Positions 1-8,955 of a DNA stretch of 40,932 nucleotides are shown here, piece by piece. The notes beneath the pieces were generated by a model that did not search any database, was not told where the DNA came from, and saw only the letters and a program-made list of their open reading frames with translations. Location: positions 1 through 40,932 of the forward strand of contig PALE01000037.1 of assembly GCA_002706445.1 (NCBI GenBank), read 5' to 3'. Both the position numbers and the translations under genes were made by a program. The stretch comes from Erythrobacteraceae bacterium. Its GTDB lineage: Bacteria > Pseudomonadota > Alphaproteobacteria > Sphingomonadales > Sphingomonadaceae. How positions within the stretch are numbered: the first letter of the stretch is position 1; each line of letters begins with the position of its first letter.

Positions 1-319
1 AATCCGCCGCGCCATTGCGCATCGCCTCGACCGCCATCGCGACATCGCCGTGGCCGGTTACGAGTATCACCGGAAGTTCGGGGTCGAGTTCGCGCACCTG
101 CTGGAAGAATTCGATTCCGTCCACGCCGGGCATGCGAACATCGGTGACGATCACTCCGGCGAACTCGGGAGACAGCGCGGCATAGGCGCTGCGGGCGTCG
201 GGAAAGGCCGCCACCTCCAACCCTTCGAGCTCCAGCGACTGCTGCGCCGCCTCGCGCAATTCGCGGTCGTCCTCGACCAGGTAGACGGTCGGCGGCTTGG
301 GAGGCGATTGCGGGTTCAT
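1..319 (-). CDS. dctD: Sigma-54-type response regulator DctD, receiver domain only (cut by window edge)
   Basis: The visible part is the first 106 residues of a response regulator. It starts MNPQSPPKPP and shows the receiver signatures VYLVEDD (acidic pocket), VTDVRMPG (phosphoacceptor Asp) and LVTGHGD (switch Thr region). The GHGDVAMAVEAMRNGA stretch is typical of DctD/NtrC-class regulators. The AAA+ and Fis-type DNA-binding domains would lie outside the window, so the sigma-54 activator role is inferred from family and context. The ATG overlaps the TGA of the upstream kinase gene (ATGA at 316-319), so the two are translationally coupled. The cognate output is likely the dctA operon, whose promoter region carries two palindromic activator sites and a sigma-54 promoter. 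Confidence 0.85.
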   Translation of the reverse strand, partial: MNPQSPPKPPTVYLVEDDRELREAAQQSLELEGLEVAAFPDARSAYAALSPEFAGVIVTDVRMPGVDGIEFFQQVRELDPELPVILVTGHGDVAMAVEAMRNGAAD

Positions 320-1986
320 GCGCGGGGTATGACCATGATGAAGCGCGCGCCGGAGGGAGTGTTCTCCCAGACAATATTGCCGCCCAGATCGCGCATGATG
401 TCGAAGGAGATGGCGAGGCCCAATCCGACGCCGGTTTCCTTGGTGGTGGCAAAGGGTTGGAACAGGGTGTCGGCAATATCGGGATTGATGCCGGAGCCGC
501 TATCGGTAACGGCAAGGCGGCAGAAATCCGCGTCGAGCGCGACATCAATCCTGATGTCGCCCCCCGGTGGAGAGGCGTCTAGCGCGTTCTGAAGGATGTT
601 GATGAGCACCTGTTCGAGCCGCACGTGCTCTCCGCGCACCGGTGTATCGGCAAGGCTTCGATCGGTCCAAACCAAGGTCACGCTTTCGCGTTCGAAACGG
701 TCGCGGAGCAGGAACAGTGCGCTGTCGATCGCTTGCGACAGCGGCATTTCCTTGGGGGGATGCGCGGCACGGCGGCTGAAGCCGAGCAGTTCTTCGGTGA
801 TGGTTCCGATGCGGGCGGTCAGCGCGATGATCTTGGCGAAATTTTCAGAGGCAGCATCCTGATTGCCCGCCGCGATAAGTTTCTCGCCATTTTCGGCGAA
901 AACCCGCACGGCTGCGACCGGCTGGCGGATCTCGTGGCCGACTCCCGCGGTAATCTGCCCTAAGGTGGCGAGCCGGTTGGCCTGTTGCAATTGGTCGCGC
1001 AACTTCGATGTGTGCTCTGCCATCTCGGCCTCGGCCCTCGCTTCGCGCCGCCGGACCCAGAAGATAACGCCGCCGACTATTGCAATCGACACAATCAGGC
1101 CCAGCAAAACAGCCAATCGCCCGTTTGCCACTGCTGCATCGATCTGCGGAAGGGGATCGACGATGAGATGCAAGTCCCAGCCATTTCGTGCGACCGGCTG
1201 CGTCCGTTCCATCAGCGACGTCACCGAGAGATCGGAGCCGGTTGCGAACTGCGGCATGGATTCGAGGTCCGCGCTGCCGTATCGCAAGGCGTCGCTTGCC
1301 TCGCTGCGGGTCGCTGCGGCGATCGGGCGCGTTGTGCGAAAACGCCAATCGGGATCGCTCGCAATCAGAACGATGCCTTCGCGATCGGTTACAAAGGCAC
1401 CCACCATCGCCTCGCGCCAGCTTTCCTCGATAGCATCGAATTCCACCTTAAGCGCGACGACGCCCAGCGGTGTGTCGCCGTCGTTCACGCGCTGCGCAAT
1501 GTAGAGGCCGGGACGACGGCTGACCGTGCCGAGCGCAAATTCGCTGGCGGTGCCTTGCGCGAGCGCTTCGGCGAAGTAGCTGCGAAAGCTGTAGTCGGAG
1601 CCGACAAAGCTGGTCGGTAGCTGCCAATTGCTGGCGGCCTCGGTCATGCCTTGTGCATCGACAAGGTAGATCGCGGCTGCGCCGGTCTGCTGCGCGAGGT
1701 CTTCCAACCGCGTGTTGAGCACCGCGCGCTGGCTGCTGTCTCCGCCCAGCAAGGCTCTCACTTGCGGGTCGTTGGCGAGCACGCGCGGGACGAGGCTGAA
1801 TTTTTCAAGCTCGCTTTCGAGACCGGCAGCGAGGATCGCGGCATCGGCCTCGGCGGCGGCTCTGGTTTCGGTCATTGCCGCGTCGCGCATCGCCCGGTCG
1901 GTTGCGACCAGCGCCAGCAGAGCAACGAGCAATATGCCGAGCGTTGCCAGCACCGGCAGATACCAGCGGTTTATCCCCTTGCTCAT
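316..1986 (-). CDS. dctB: C4-dicarboxylate-type sensor histidine kinase DctB
   Basis: Membrane sensor kinase of 556 residues if it starts at MSKGINRWYL. That start has a GGGGAG Shine-Dalgarno just upstream; an in-frame ATG 24 bases earlier is less well placed. Order of parts: a TM helix near residues 8-30, a long periplasmic PDC/Cache-type sensor region, a second TM ending FWVRRR, a coiled linker, then HisKA with the H-box GHEIRQP (His near 351). The HATPase follows with an N-box (ILQNALDA), G1 (DSGSGI) and G2 (GVGLGLAIS). This is the DctB layout. It would sense a periplasmic dicarboxylate or acidic amino acid and phosphorylate the regulator whose gene it overlaps. It is divergent from dctA. 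Ligand identity is not readable. Confidence 0.85.
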   Translation of the reverse strand: MSKGINRWYLPVLATLGILLVALLALVATDRAMRDAAMTETRAAAEADAAILAAGLESELEKFSLVPRVLANDPQVRALLGGDSSQRAVLNTRLEDLAQQTGAAAIYLVDAQGMTEAASNWQLPTSFVGSDYSFRSYFAEALAQGTASEFALGTVSRRPGLYIAQRVNDGDTPLGVVALKVEFDAIEESWREAMVGAFVTDREGIVLIASDPDWRFRTTRPIAAATRSEASDALRYGSADLESMPQFATGSDLSVTSLMERTQPVARNGWDLHLIVDPLPQIDAAVANGRLAVLLGLIVSIAIVGGVIFWVRRREARAEAEMAEHTSKLRDQLQQANRLATLGQITAGVGHEIRQPVAAVRVFAENGEKLIAAGNQDAASENFAKIIALTARIGTITEELLGFSRRAAHPPKEMPLSQAIDSALFLLRDRFERESVTLVWTDRSLADTPVRGEHVRLEQVLINILQNALDASPPGGDIRIDVALDADFCRLAVTDSGSGINPDIADTLFQPFATTKETGVGLGLAISFDIMRDLGGNIVWENTPSGARFIMVIPRA

Positions 1987-2010
1987 CCCCGGCTCCCCAT
2001 GCGCGTGCAT

Positions 2011-2026
2011 GTGCGGATTTCCGCAC
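2011..2026. promoter_or_regulatory. Upstream activating sequence 1 (NtrC/DctD-type palindrome)
   Basis: GTGCGGATTTCCGCAC is a perfect 7-bp inverted repeat with a 2-base centre. It is the exact reverse complement of the core of the second site, 32 bp away (about three helical turns). It lies between the divergent dctB and dctA, upstream of a sigma-54 promoter, which is where enhancer-binding proteins of the DctD/AauR kind sit. The regulator assignment is inferred. Confidence 0.7.
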
Positions 2027-2040
2027 TAGCGTCAATCGAT

Positions 2041-2060
2041 TTGTGCGGAAATCCGCACAA
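2041..2060. promoter_or_regulatory. Upstream activating sequence 2 (NtrC/DctD-type palindrome)
   Basis: TTGTGCGGAAATCCGCACAA is a perfect 9-bp inverted repeat around AA. Its core repeats the first site in inverted form. Its centre is about 88 bp upstream of the -12 GC of the predicted sigma-54 promoter, a usual enhancer distance. It is the stronger of the two dyads. Confidence 0.75.
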
Positions 2061-2123
2061 ATAGGCGCCTTCGCGGCTGCAAGTCGCTGTTTTGTCACGC
2101 AGCGAGTTTTCCCGCCACTTCGC

Positions 2124-2140
2124 TTGGCGCGGGCCTGGCT
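2124..2140 (+). promoter_or_regulatory. Predicted sigma-54 promoter of the dctA operon
   Basis: TTGGCGCG-GGCC-TGGCT aligns with the -24/-12 consensus YTGGCACG-N4-TTGCW. The invariant GG (-24) and GC (-12) are present with correct spacing; mismatches are A to G and T to G. The start site would fall near 2150, about 40 bases before the dctA ATG. Tandem activator palindromes upstream and a DctBD pair next door support it. Confidence 0.65.
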
Positions 2141-2191
2141 CGGGATAAGATCATAGCAATCAAAGGGGACGCGCTAGGGGGCGCGGGAGAG

Positions 2192-3577
2192 ATGGCAGCA
2201 TCAGCAGCAAGCGCGCAAGCGCCCGCGGACCCGGTCCGCCGCAAACCGTTTTACGCGCAGCTTTACGTGCAAGTGCTCGCGGCGATCGCGCTGGGCGCGC
2301 TGATCGGGCATCTGTTCCCGGATTTCGGCGCATCGCTCAAACCGCTGGGTGACGGCTTCATCAGTCTTGTCAAAATGATCATCGCTCCGGTGATCTTCCT
2401 GACCGTCGCCACCGGCATCGCAGGGATGCGCGACATGAAATCGGTCGGCAGCGTCGCGGGCAAGGCGTTCGTTTATTTCCTGTTCTTCTCGACTCTCGCG
2501 CTGATCATCGGCCTGATCGTTGCCAATGTCGTGAGGCCCGGCGCGGGCCTCAACATCGATCCGGCCTCGCTCGACGCGGCCGCGGTCGCAAATTACGCGG
2601 AGACCGCACACGAACAGACCCTCAGCGGGTTTCTGCTCGGCATTATTCCGAAGACCCTGTTCAGTGCTTTAACGGAAGGAAACATCCTCCAGGTGCTGCT
2701 GGTCGCAATCCTGGCGGGCGTGGCGATTGCATCGACACGTCCGCACAGTGATCTGGTTCTCGACCTGCTCACCTCGCTGAGCGAAGTCGTGTTCAAGCTG
2801 GTGCACATGCTGATGAAGCTGGCGCCGATCGGAGCGTTCGGGGCGATTGCCTTCACCATCGGCGAATTCGGCATCGGCTCGCTCGCCAGCCTCGCGGCGC
2901 TGGTTGCGACCTTCTATCTCACCTCGCTGCTGTTCGTTCTCGTGGTGCTGGGGCTGGTCGGCTATTTCGCCGGCTTCTCGATCTTCGCGCTGATCAAATA
3001 TCTGCGCGAGGAACTGCTGCTGGTGCTCGGCACGTCTTCGTCCGAAGCGGCTTTGCCGAGCCTGATGGAGAAGATGGAAATCGCCGGTTGCAGCAAGCCG
3101 GTGGTCGGCATGGTTGTGCCGACGGGTTATTCGTTCAACCTCGACGGAACCAATATCTACATGACGCTGGCCGCGCTGTTCATTGCGCAGGCGGTGGGGA
3201 TCGAACTGAGCTGGAGCGAGCAGATCGCGCTGGTGCTGGTCGCCATGGTCAGCTCGAAAGGGGCTGCCGGGGTCACAGGCGCAGGCTTCGTGATCCTAGC
3301 CGCGACGCTTTCGGTTGTCCCGAGCGTGCCGGTTGCAGGCATGGCGCTGATCCTCGGTATCGACCGTTTCATGTCGGAGTGCCGTGCGCTCACCAATTTC
3401 GTCGGCAACGCGGTGGCTACCATCGTTGTCGCCAAGTGGGAGCGCTCGCTCGATACCACGCGGCTTGCCGCAGCCATGGCGGGCAATCCGATGGAGCTGC
3501 CCGAAGAGGACATCGAACGCCACGAACGCAGCGGCCCGCATAGCGAGAAGATCGCTCAGAGCATCGGGGAGGGCTGA
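2192..3577 (+). CDS. dctA: Dicarboxylate/amino acid:cation symporter (DctA-like, DAACS family)
   Basis: Inner-membrane symporter of 461 residues that imports C4-dicarboxylates, or in related members Asp/Glu, with cations. Family signatures: [34 protein letters not shown] with LQVLLVAI, the serine-rich reentrant loop [10 protein letters not shown], the NMDGT-type motif as NLDGTNIYM, and the C-terminal [19 protein letters not shown] hydrophilic tail follows, typical of DctA. It is the first gene of a coupled operon behind the sigma-54 promoter and is divergent from dctBD, the classical dct arrangement. Its TGA overlaps the ATG of the next gene by one base. Dicarboxylate versus acidic amino acid cannot be decided here, and the downstream peptidase and receptor make acidic amino acids a real alternative. 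Confidence 0.88.
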   Translation: MAASAASAQAPADPVRRKPFYAQLYVQVLAAIALGALIGHLFPDFGASLKPLGDGFISLVKMIIAPVIFLTVATGIAGMRDMKSVGSVAGKAFVYFLFFSTLALIIGLIVANVVRPGAGLNIDPASLDAAAVANYAETAHEQTLSGFLLGIIPKTLFSALTEGNILQVLLVAILAGVAIASTRPHSDLVLDLLTSLSEVVFKLVHMLMKLAPIGAFGAIAFTIGEFGIGSLASLAALVATFYLTSLLFVLVVLGLVGYFAGFSIFALIKYLREELLLVLGTSSSEAALPSLMEKMEIAGCSKPVVGMVVPTGYSFNLDGTNIYMTLAALFIAQAVGIELSWSEQIALVLVAMVSSKGAAGVTGAGFVILAATLSVVPSVPVAGMALILGIDRFMSECRALTNFVGNAVATIVVAKWERSLDTTRLAAAMAGNPMELPEEDIERHERSGPHSEKIAQSIGEG

Positions 3578-4539
3578 TGCTGGACCGCCGCTCTCTTATC
3601 GCACGCAGCGCCGCGCTCGCCATGCTGGCGGGCGCTTCCCCGGCCTTGGCTCTGGACGAGGCACCGCTCGAGGAAATCGCGCTGTGGCCGGGTTCGCCGC
3701 CGGGCAGGGGCGGGGTCACGGGCCCCGAGAAGATCGGCGGGCCCGGTTCGGGATATGGCGCGGTGTCCAATATCGCGACCCCGCGCATGCGCGTCTATCG
3801 ACCGGCGCAGCCCAATGGTGCTGCGGTGCTGGTCGCAGGCGGCGGCGGCTATTTCCGGATCCAGCTCTGGAAGGAAAGCACGCCGATTGCGCAATGGCTG
3901 CAAGCGCGCGGCTTCACCGTCTTCGAACTTATTTATCGCCTGCCGAACGACGGCTGGGATTCTGCGGTCCCTTTCATGGATGCGCAGCGCGCGATGAAGA
4001 TCATCCGCACCCGCGCAGCCGAGTTTTCGCTCGACCCGGCGCGGATCGGGATCATGGGCTTTTCTGCAGGCGGGCATCTTGCAGGGTTCACCGCGCTCCA
4101 GCCCGACCGCGAGCTTTACGCAGGCGTCGACCAGTATGAGCAGGTGTCAGCAAGGCCCGATTTCTCGGTGCTGCTGTTTCCGGTGGTGTCGCTGCGCAGG
4201 CCCTATGACACCACCCGCACGCGGCGCGAGATCGTCGGACGCGATCCGAGCGCGAGGGCGGAAAACGAATGGTCGCTCGATACCCATGCGAGCGCCGAGG
4301 CGCCGCCCACCATCATCTTTGCCGCAGCCGATGATCCGATCACCCCGCCGGGGCACGGAATTCTGCTGTTCGAAACGCTGATCGCCGCCGGCGCTTCGGC
4401 GGAATTGCACCTGTTCCGCAACGGCGGGCACGGGTGGGGGCTGGGCCGCCCCGAACAGGTGCTGAGCCAATGGCCCGCGATGTTCGAGAAGTGGTTTCGA
4501 TCAATAGAAATTGACGCACAACAGGGAGTACAACAATGA
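3577..4539 (+). CDS. Exported alpha/beta hydrolase (acetyl-esterase / XynB-like)
   Basis: 320 residues. The N-terminus [11 protein letters not shown] with a hydrophobic stretch and ASPALA cleavage site reads as a Tat signal (twin Arg at 4-5), so the enzyme is probably periplasmic. Alpha/beta-hydrolase triad: Ser163 in GFSAGGH, Asp252/253 in AADDP, His285 in GGHGW. The oxyanion region reads VAGGGGYF instead of the usual HGGG. This fits the acetyl-xylan-esterase-like / peptidase S9-like branch (COG0657 type). The substrate is unknown. The start overlaps the dctA stop (TGATG) and the end overlaps the receptor start (ATGA), so it is translationally locked between transporter and receptor. A role in trimming the imported substrate is inferred. 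Confidence 0.75.
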   Translation: MLDRRSLIARSAALAMLAGASPALALDEAPLEEIALWPGSPPGRGGVTGPEKIGGPGSGYGAVSNIATPRMRVYRPAQPNGAAVLVAGGGGYFRIQLWKESTPIAQWLQARGFTVFELIYRLPNDGWDSAVPFMDAQRAMKIIRTRAAEFSLDPARIGIMGFSAGGHLAGFTALQPDRELYAGVDQYEQVSARPDFSVLLFPVVSLRRPYDTTRTRREIVGRDPSARAENEWSLDTHASAEAPPTIIFAAADDPITPPGHGILLFETLIAAGASAELHLFRNGGHGWGLGRPEQVLSQWPAMFEKWFRSIEIDAQQGVQQ

Positions 4540-7500
4540 AAACTATGAGCTTTTGCAAGCTTGCCCTGCTGGGTGGCGGCAGCCTGATGGCTGCCAGTGT
4601 CGCTCAGGCCCAGGACACGCAGGATGCCCCCGCTGCACAGGAAAGCGGCGAGAAAGAATCCGAGATCGTCGTCGTCGGCACCTCGATTCAGGGCGCGCAG
4701 ATCAACGCCGTGCTGCCCGTGACGGTGCTGACCGAAACCGATATCGAAAACACCGGCGCGTCTTCGGGTGACGAGCTGTTCCGCTCGATCCCGCAGGCAG
4801 GGACGGTGGCTTTCAACGAACAGAACGCCACCACGCAGAACAGCGCGCGCGGCGACGTCGGCTCGATCAACCTGCGCGACCTCGGCACCGGCAACACGTT
4901 GCTGCTGATCAACGGTCGCCGCATGACGCTTCACCCCGGCTTCCAGACCGAATTGCTGGTTCCCGTGGTAAGCTCCGACACCAATGAAATCGCGCCGGGC
5001 AGCGTGCGCCGCGTCGAAGTGCTGCGCGACGGTGCATCGGCCATTTACGGTGCCGACGCGGTTGCGGGCGTGATCAACACCGTGCTGCGCGGGAACCGCA
5101 CTGGCGGGTTTGTCGAAGGGGACTGGCGCGCGTCTGACGGCACCGGCCTTTACAGCTACCAGATCAGCGGCGGCTACGGCTTCGACTTTGCCGACGGGCG
5201 GGCGAACCTCACCGTCTATGGCGGCTATTTCCACGAAAACGGCATGCTCGCTTCCGAGCGCGCCTATGCCGAGGAAGAAGACCGCCGACCGCTGGTTGTC
5301 GGCACGCCGTTCGAAGACGATGCCTCGTTCAACAACCGCAACACCTTCGGTCCGTTCGGCCAGTTCGATATTCAGGCTCCGTCGAGCCGCACGCCGATCG
5401 GCGACGATGACTTCTACCTGCAGCCGAGCACCTTCACCGGCTGTCGTCTCGATTTCGGCAACGGCCTGTGCGCGCGCAACGGGACAACGCCGACCACCGC
5501 AGTCCGCTACAACACCAATAGCGGCAACCATCTGATCAGCGAAAAGACCCGCTACAATGCGATGGCGCTGTTGAGCTACGAGCTGACCAACAGCCTCGAA
5601 GCCTATTTCGAGGGTTCGTATTACCGCTCGGAAAACCGCCGCAACATCGAAGCCTCGGCAATCCTTTCGGCGGTCCCGGTCGGTATTGCGCGCGATGCCT
5701 ATTGGAATCCGTTCGGCCCGACCACTCTGGCTGACGGTTCGCCCAACCCGAACCGCTTGCCGGGAACGACTATTGCGGCGGGCGGTGCGGACGTCATCAT
5801 GGAGCGCTATCGCTTCGTCGATGTCGGCAACCGCGATGTGAGCGTCGACAAGGATGTGTTCCGCATTGTCACCGGCCTCAAGGGTGAGCTGGGTTCGTGG
5901 GACTTCGACACCGGTTTCGTCTATTCCGAAGCCGATTTGACCGACCTTGCGCGCAACCGCGTCTCGCTGACGCTGATGCAGAACCAGATCAACCTCACCA
6001 CGCCCGATGCCTACAACCCGTTCAACGGCGGCTGCGTGGTGGGAGATCCGGGGGTGGGCGACTGCACGCCCAATCCGCTGTCTTCGATCGATCCGTTCCG
6101 TATCGACGTCTTCCGCAAGGGCGGCACCAGCCTTGCACTTGCCGATTTCAAGATCAGCCGCGATGATCTTTTCGAGCTTCCTGGCGGCAATCTTGGCGTG
6201 GCGGCCGGTGTCGAATGGCGGCGCGAGACGTTCTATGACGACCGCGATCCGCGGCTCGACGGGACGATCACTTTCACCGACAGCGTGACCGGAGAATTCA
6301 ACGGTTCGGACGTTGCGGGCACCAGCCCCTCGCCCGACACCAGCGGTTCGCGCAATGTCTATTCGGCACACGCCGAGCTCTTCGTGCCGCTGGTCGGGCC
6401 GGACATGGACATTCCGCTGGTCGAGGAGCTCAACCTCCAGCTGGCTGGCCGGATCGAGCATTTCGATGACGTCAACGAAACCGCTGCGGTTCCGCGTGTC
6501 GCAGCATCGTGGACCACTGTTCCCGGTGTCACCTTCCGCGGGGCATGGTCGCGCGGTTTCCGTGCGCCAAACCTGGTGCAGGTCAATGATGCGGGCACGA
6601 CCCGTTCGAACACCCGCGACGACTTCGTGCGCTGTCAGGCTATGGTCGAGCAGGGCACGCTTTCGGGTCTCGATTCCTGCCCCGGTGCCGGCACGATCAG
6701 CTTCCGTTCGGGAACCGACAATCTGACGCCGGAAGACAGCACTTCGATCAACCTCGGCGTCGTGCTCGAACCGACCTTCATTCCGGGCCTGACGCTTACC
6801 GCCGACTATTGGCGCGTGAAGCAGACCGGGCTGGTCGGCACTTTCGGGGACGATAACGCTATCGCGCTCGACCTGCTGCGCCGCCTCAACGGCAGCACCA
6901 ACCCGAACGTGATCCGTGCTGCACCGACCGCAGACGACATCGCGCTGTTCGCCGGAACGAGCCTCGATCCGGCAGGCGAGATCATCCAGGTGCTCGACCC
7001 CTATCTCAACCTCGACAGCCGCACCTCGAAGGGCTGGGACTTCGGCCTGTTCTACAGCGTCCCCGACTTCGGGCTCGGCGATTTCCGGCTGCGCTTCAAC
7101 GCTGCCAAGCTGAACAGCTTTGTCCAGTCGGCCGGGCCTGACGGGCAGGAGCTGGTCGATGCGATCACCGCCGGCCTGTTGCCGACCGATGTGACCGTCG
7201 GCGGGCTTGGGCAGCTGCTCGAAATCGAAGGGCGACCGAAATGGCGTTTCAGCGGGGCGATCAACTGGGAAAGCGGTCCGGTCGATATCGGTCTGTTCAC
7301 CAGCTATGTCGGCGAGGTCTGGGACACCAGCGTCACGCGCGATGTGCTGATCGAAAGCAACGATCCCAACGCCAACTTCTACCGGGTCGATGACTTCCTG
7401 ACCTTCAACCTGTCGATTTCCTACACGATCGAAAACGACACCGCACTGGATGGCACGCGCCTTCGCTTTGCGGTAAACAACCTGACCGATGAAGATCCGC

Positions 7501-7589
7501 CGCTGGCTGACGAAACCTATGGTTACTTCAGCGAGCTGCATTCGGCGCGCGGACGCGTGTTCCACGTCGAACTGCGGAAGAACTTCTAA
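4536..7589 (+). CDS. TonB-dependent outer-membrane receptor
   Basis: 1017 residues: a signal peptide ending AQAQ near residue 26, a TonB-box-like EIVVVGTSI, and a plug domain carrying INLRDLGTGNTLLLINGRRM and the VEVLRDGASAIYGADAVAGVIN motif. A long 22-strand-type barrel with many aromatic/Gly strands follows, ending ...VFHVELRKNF with the C-terminal Phe of outer-membrane barrels. It imports a scarce or bulky substrate using TonB energy. A TonB-like gene is at 21233. The ATG overlaps the hydrolase stop by four bases and the M14 gene follows after 18 bp, so it sits in the dctA operon. This receptor class often accompanies peptidases, and peptide uptake is a reasonable but unproven guess. Confidence 0.9.
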   Translation: MKTMSFCKLALLGGGSLMAASVAQAQDTQDAPAAQESGEKESEIVVVGTSIQGAQINAVLPVTVLTETDIENTGASSGDELFRSIPQAGTVAFNEQNATTQNSARGDVGSINLRDLGTGNTLLLINGRRMTLHPGFQTELLVPVVSSDTNEIAPGSVRRVEVLRDGASAIYGADAVAGVINTVLRGNRTGGFVEGDWRASDGTGLYSYQISGGYGFDFADGRANLTVYGGYFHENGMLASERAYAEEEDRRPLVVGTPFEDDASFNNRNTFGPFGQFDIQAPSSRTPIGDDDFYLQPSTFTGCRLDFGNGLCARNGTTPTTAVRYNTNSGNHLISEKTRYNAMALLSYELTNSLEAYFEGSYYRSENRRNIEASAILSAVPVGIARDAYWNPFGPTTLADGSPNPNRLPGTTIAAGGADVIMERYRFVDVGNRDVSVDKDVFRIVTGLKGELGSWDFDTGFVYSEADLTDLARNRVSLTLMQNQINLTTPDAYNPFNGGCVVGDPGVGDCTPNPLSSIDPFRIDVFRKGGTSLALADFKISRDDLFELPGGNLGVAAGVEWRRETFYDDRDPRLDGTITFTDSVTGEFNGSDVAGTSPSPDTSGSRNVYSAHAELFVPLVGPDMDIPLVEELNLQLAGRIEHFDDVNETAAVPRVAASWTTVPGVTFRGAWSRGFRAPNLVQVNDAGTTRSNTRDDFVRCQAMVEQGTLSGLDSCPGAGTISFRSGTDNLTPEDSTSINLGVVLEPTFIPGLTLTADYWRVKQTGLVGTFGDDNAIALDLLRRLNGSTNPNVIRAAPTADDIALFAGTSLDPAGEIIQVLDPYLNLDSRTSKGWDFGLFYSVPDFGLGDFRLRFNAAKLNSFVQSAGPDGQELVDAITAGLLPTDVTVGGLGQLLEIEGRPKWRFSGAINWESGPVDIGLFTSYVGEVWDTSVTRDVLIESNDPNANFYRVDDFLTFNLSISYTIENDTALDGTRLRFAVNNLTDEDPPLADETYGYFSELHSARGRVFHVELRKNF

Positions 7590-7607
7590 CGTTAGCAGGG
7601 AGCGCAC

Positions 7608-8801
7608 ATGCGTTTGAACAGTTCCTCAATCGCATGTGCGTTGATGCTGGGGGCGTGCACGGCCAACGTGCCGCCCCCACTTGTTTCGGCGCAATCGGGG
7701 GCAAGCTCTCCGGCGGGGCCGAACGAATGTCATTCGGACAGCGTCTCGATCGCGTTCGATTTCGAAGGAGCACCGCCGACGCGCTGTGCAGTCCTCGGCG
7801 AGCGCAAATTTGCGTTGCTCATCACCCCCGAACACACGCCGCCGATCAATCCCAGCCCCTGGTATGCCTTCCGCTACGAAGCGGCGGCGGGCGGTGATGT
7901 TACGGTCGAACTGCAATATCTGTCCGGCTGGCATCGCTATGCGCCGATCCTGACGCAAAACGGAGTGTCGCGCCCGCTGGCAGCCGAGGTGAGCGATGAC
8001 AACGAGACAGCGCTGCTCGCACTTCCGGCTGGCGAAGGGGTGGTCAGCGCACAGGAGCTGATCGGGGCAGAACACTACCACAAGGCGCTGGAACGATGGG
8101 CGGCCGCTACTGGCACTGCCCCGTTCGAACTGGGCCGTTCGCACGACGGCAGGCCGATCGAGGCACTGCGTTTCGGCAACTCCGCGTCGCCCCATCTGGT
8201 CGTCCTGCTCGGTCGCCAGCACCCGCCCGAAGTGACGGGTGCGATTGCGATGGAGGCCTTCGTCGATCGCATCGCGGCTATGGTTGCAGGCGATCCCGCA
8301 TTGGCAGGGCGCTATCAATTCATGGTCGTTCCGCTGCTCAATCCCGACGGGGTTGCGCGCGGGCATTGGCGGGCAAATCTGGGCGGGCGCGATCTCAACC
8401 GCGACTGGGGCGAATTCAGCCAGCCCGAAACGCAGGCGATGAAGCGCTGGCTTGATGCGCTTCCCGAAGAAGTGCGTCCGGTGCTGATGCTCGATTTCCA
8501 TTCGACGTCGAGCAACCTGTTCTATGTCCAGGGCGACGAGGCCGATGCCAGGGGTATCCGGTTCCGCAGCGACTGGCTCGACGGGAAGGAATTCCGTTTC
8601 CCGAATTATCCTTTCACCATCAACCCGAGCAATGCGAATCCCGGCCGCGGGACGACCAAGAACTGGTTCAACTGGACCTATGGCATCCCCGCCTACACCT
8701 ATGAGGTGGACGACGATGCCGACCGGGCGGGGACGCGCGCAGCGGCAGATGCGCTGGCGCAAGACCTCATCCCCGCGCTCGACAGACTGGTGTCGCCGTA
8801 A
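7608..8801 (+). CDS. M14-family zinc carboxypeptidase, lipoprotein
   Basis: 397 residues. A lipobox (LMLGAC) near residues 12-17 predicts a lipoprotein facing the periplasm. Zinc ligands are visible: His205 and Glu208 in QHPPEVTG and His298 in LDFHSTSS. The catalytic Glu is 366 in YTYEVDDD. The substrate-binding stretch NPDG...RGHWR...GRDLNRDW carries the Arg/Asn of M14 enzymes. An N-terminal region of about 140 residues precedes the catalytic domain, as in M14-type proteins of Sphingomonads and Bacteroidetes. AGGGAG lies just upstream of the ATG. It is the last gene of the dctA operon and would release C-terminal residues from substrate brought in by the adjacent receptor, with the symporter taking up the product. 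That chain is inferred. Confidence 0.85.
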   Translation: MRLNSSSIACALMLGACTANVPPPLVSAQSGASSPAGPNECHSDSVSIAFDFEGAPPTRCAVLGERKFALLITPEHTPPINPSPWYAFRYEAAAGGDVTVELQYLSGWHRYAPILTQNGVSRPLAAEVSDDNETALLALPAGEGVVSAQELIGAEHYHKALERWAAATGTAPFELGRSHDGRPIEALRFGNSASPHLVVLLGRQHPPEVTGAIAMEAFVDRIAAMVAGDPALAGRYQFMVVPLLNPDGVARGHWRANLGGRDLNRDWGEFSQPETQAMKRWLDALPEEVRPVLMLDFHSTSSNLFYVQGDEADARGIRFRSDWLDGKEFRFPNYPFTINPSNANPGRGTTKNWFNWTYGIPAYTYEVDDDADRAGTRAAADALAQDLIPALDRLVSP

Positions 8802-8955
8802 GCCGCTTCAAGCGCTGCACATCGCACAGGCGTTTGTTAGGCGAGCCCTCGCTGCCTTCCCCGTCACATCACCTATGCAGGACAAAACGGCTTGTCCGCT
8901 GCTGACGAGTATCTGGCGCTTCGGTCCAAATTAACCAAGCAAGCGAGGGTACGAG

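Noticed and set aside
4203-7607. A very long open frame antisense to the first TonB receptor (over 1100 codons)
   Set aside because: It mirrors the receptor gene and arises from GC-rich codon structure. It has no recognisable domains, is rich in Arg/Ala/Val/Asp in a mirrored pattern, and the sense frame has clear receptor motifs.
8929-8937. CtrA half-site (TTAACCA) upstream of the chemoreceptor
   Set aside because: Only one half-site is present, without a second TTAA at the right distance; too weak to list.
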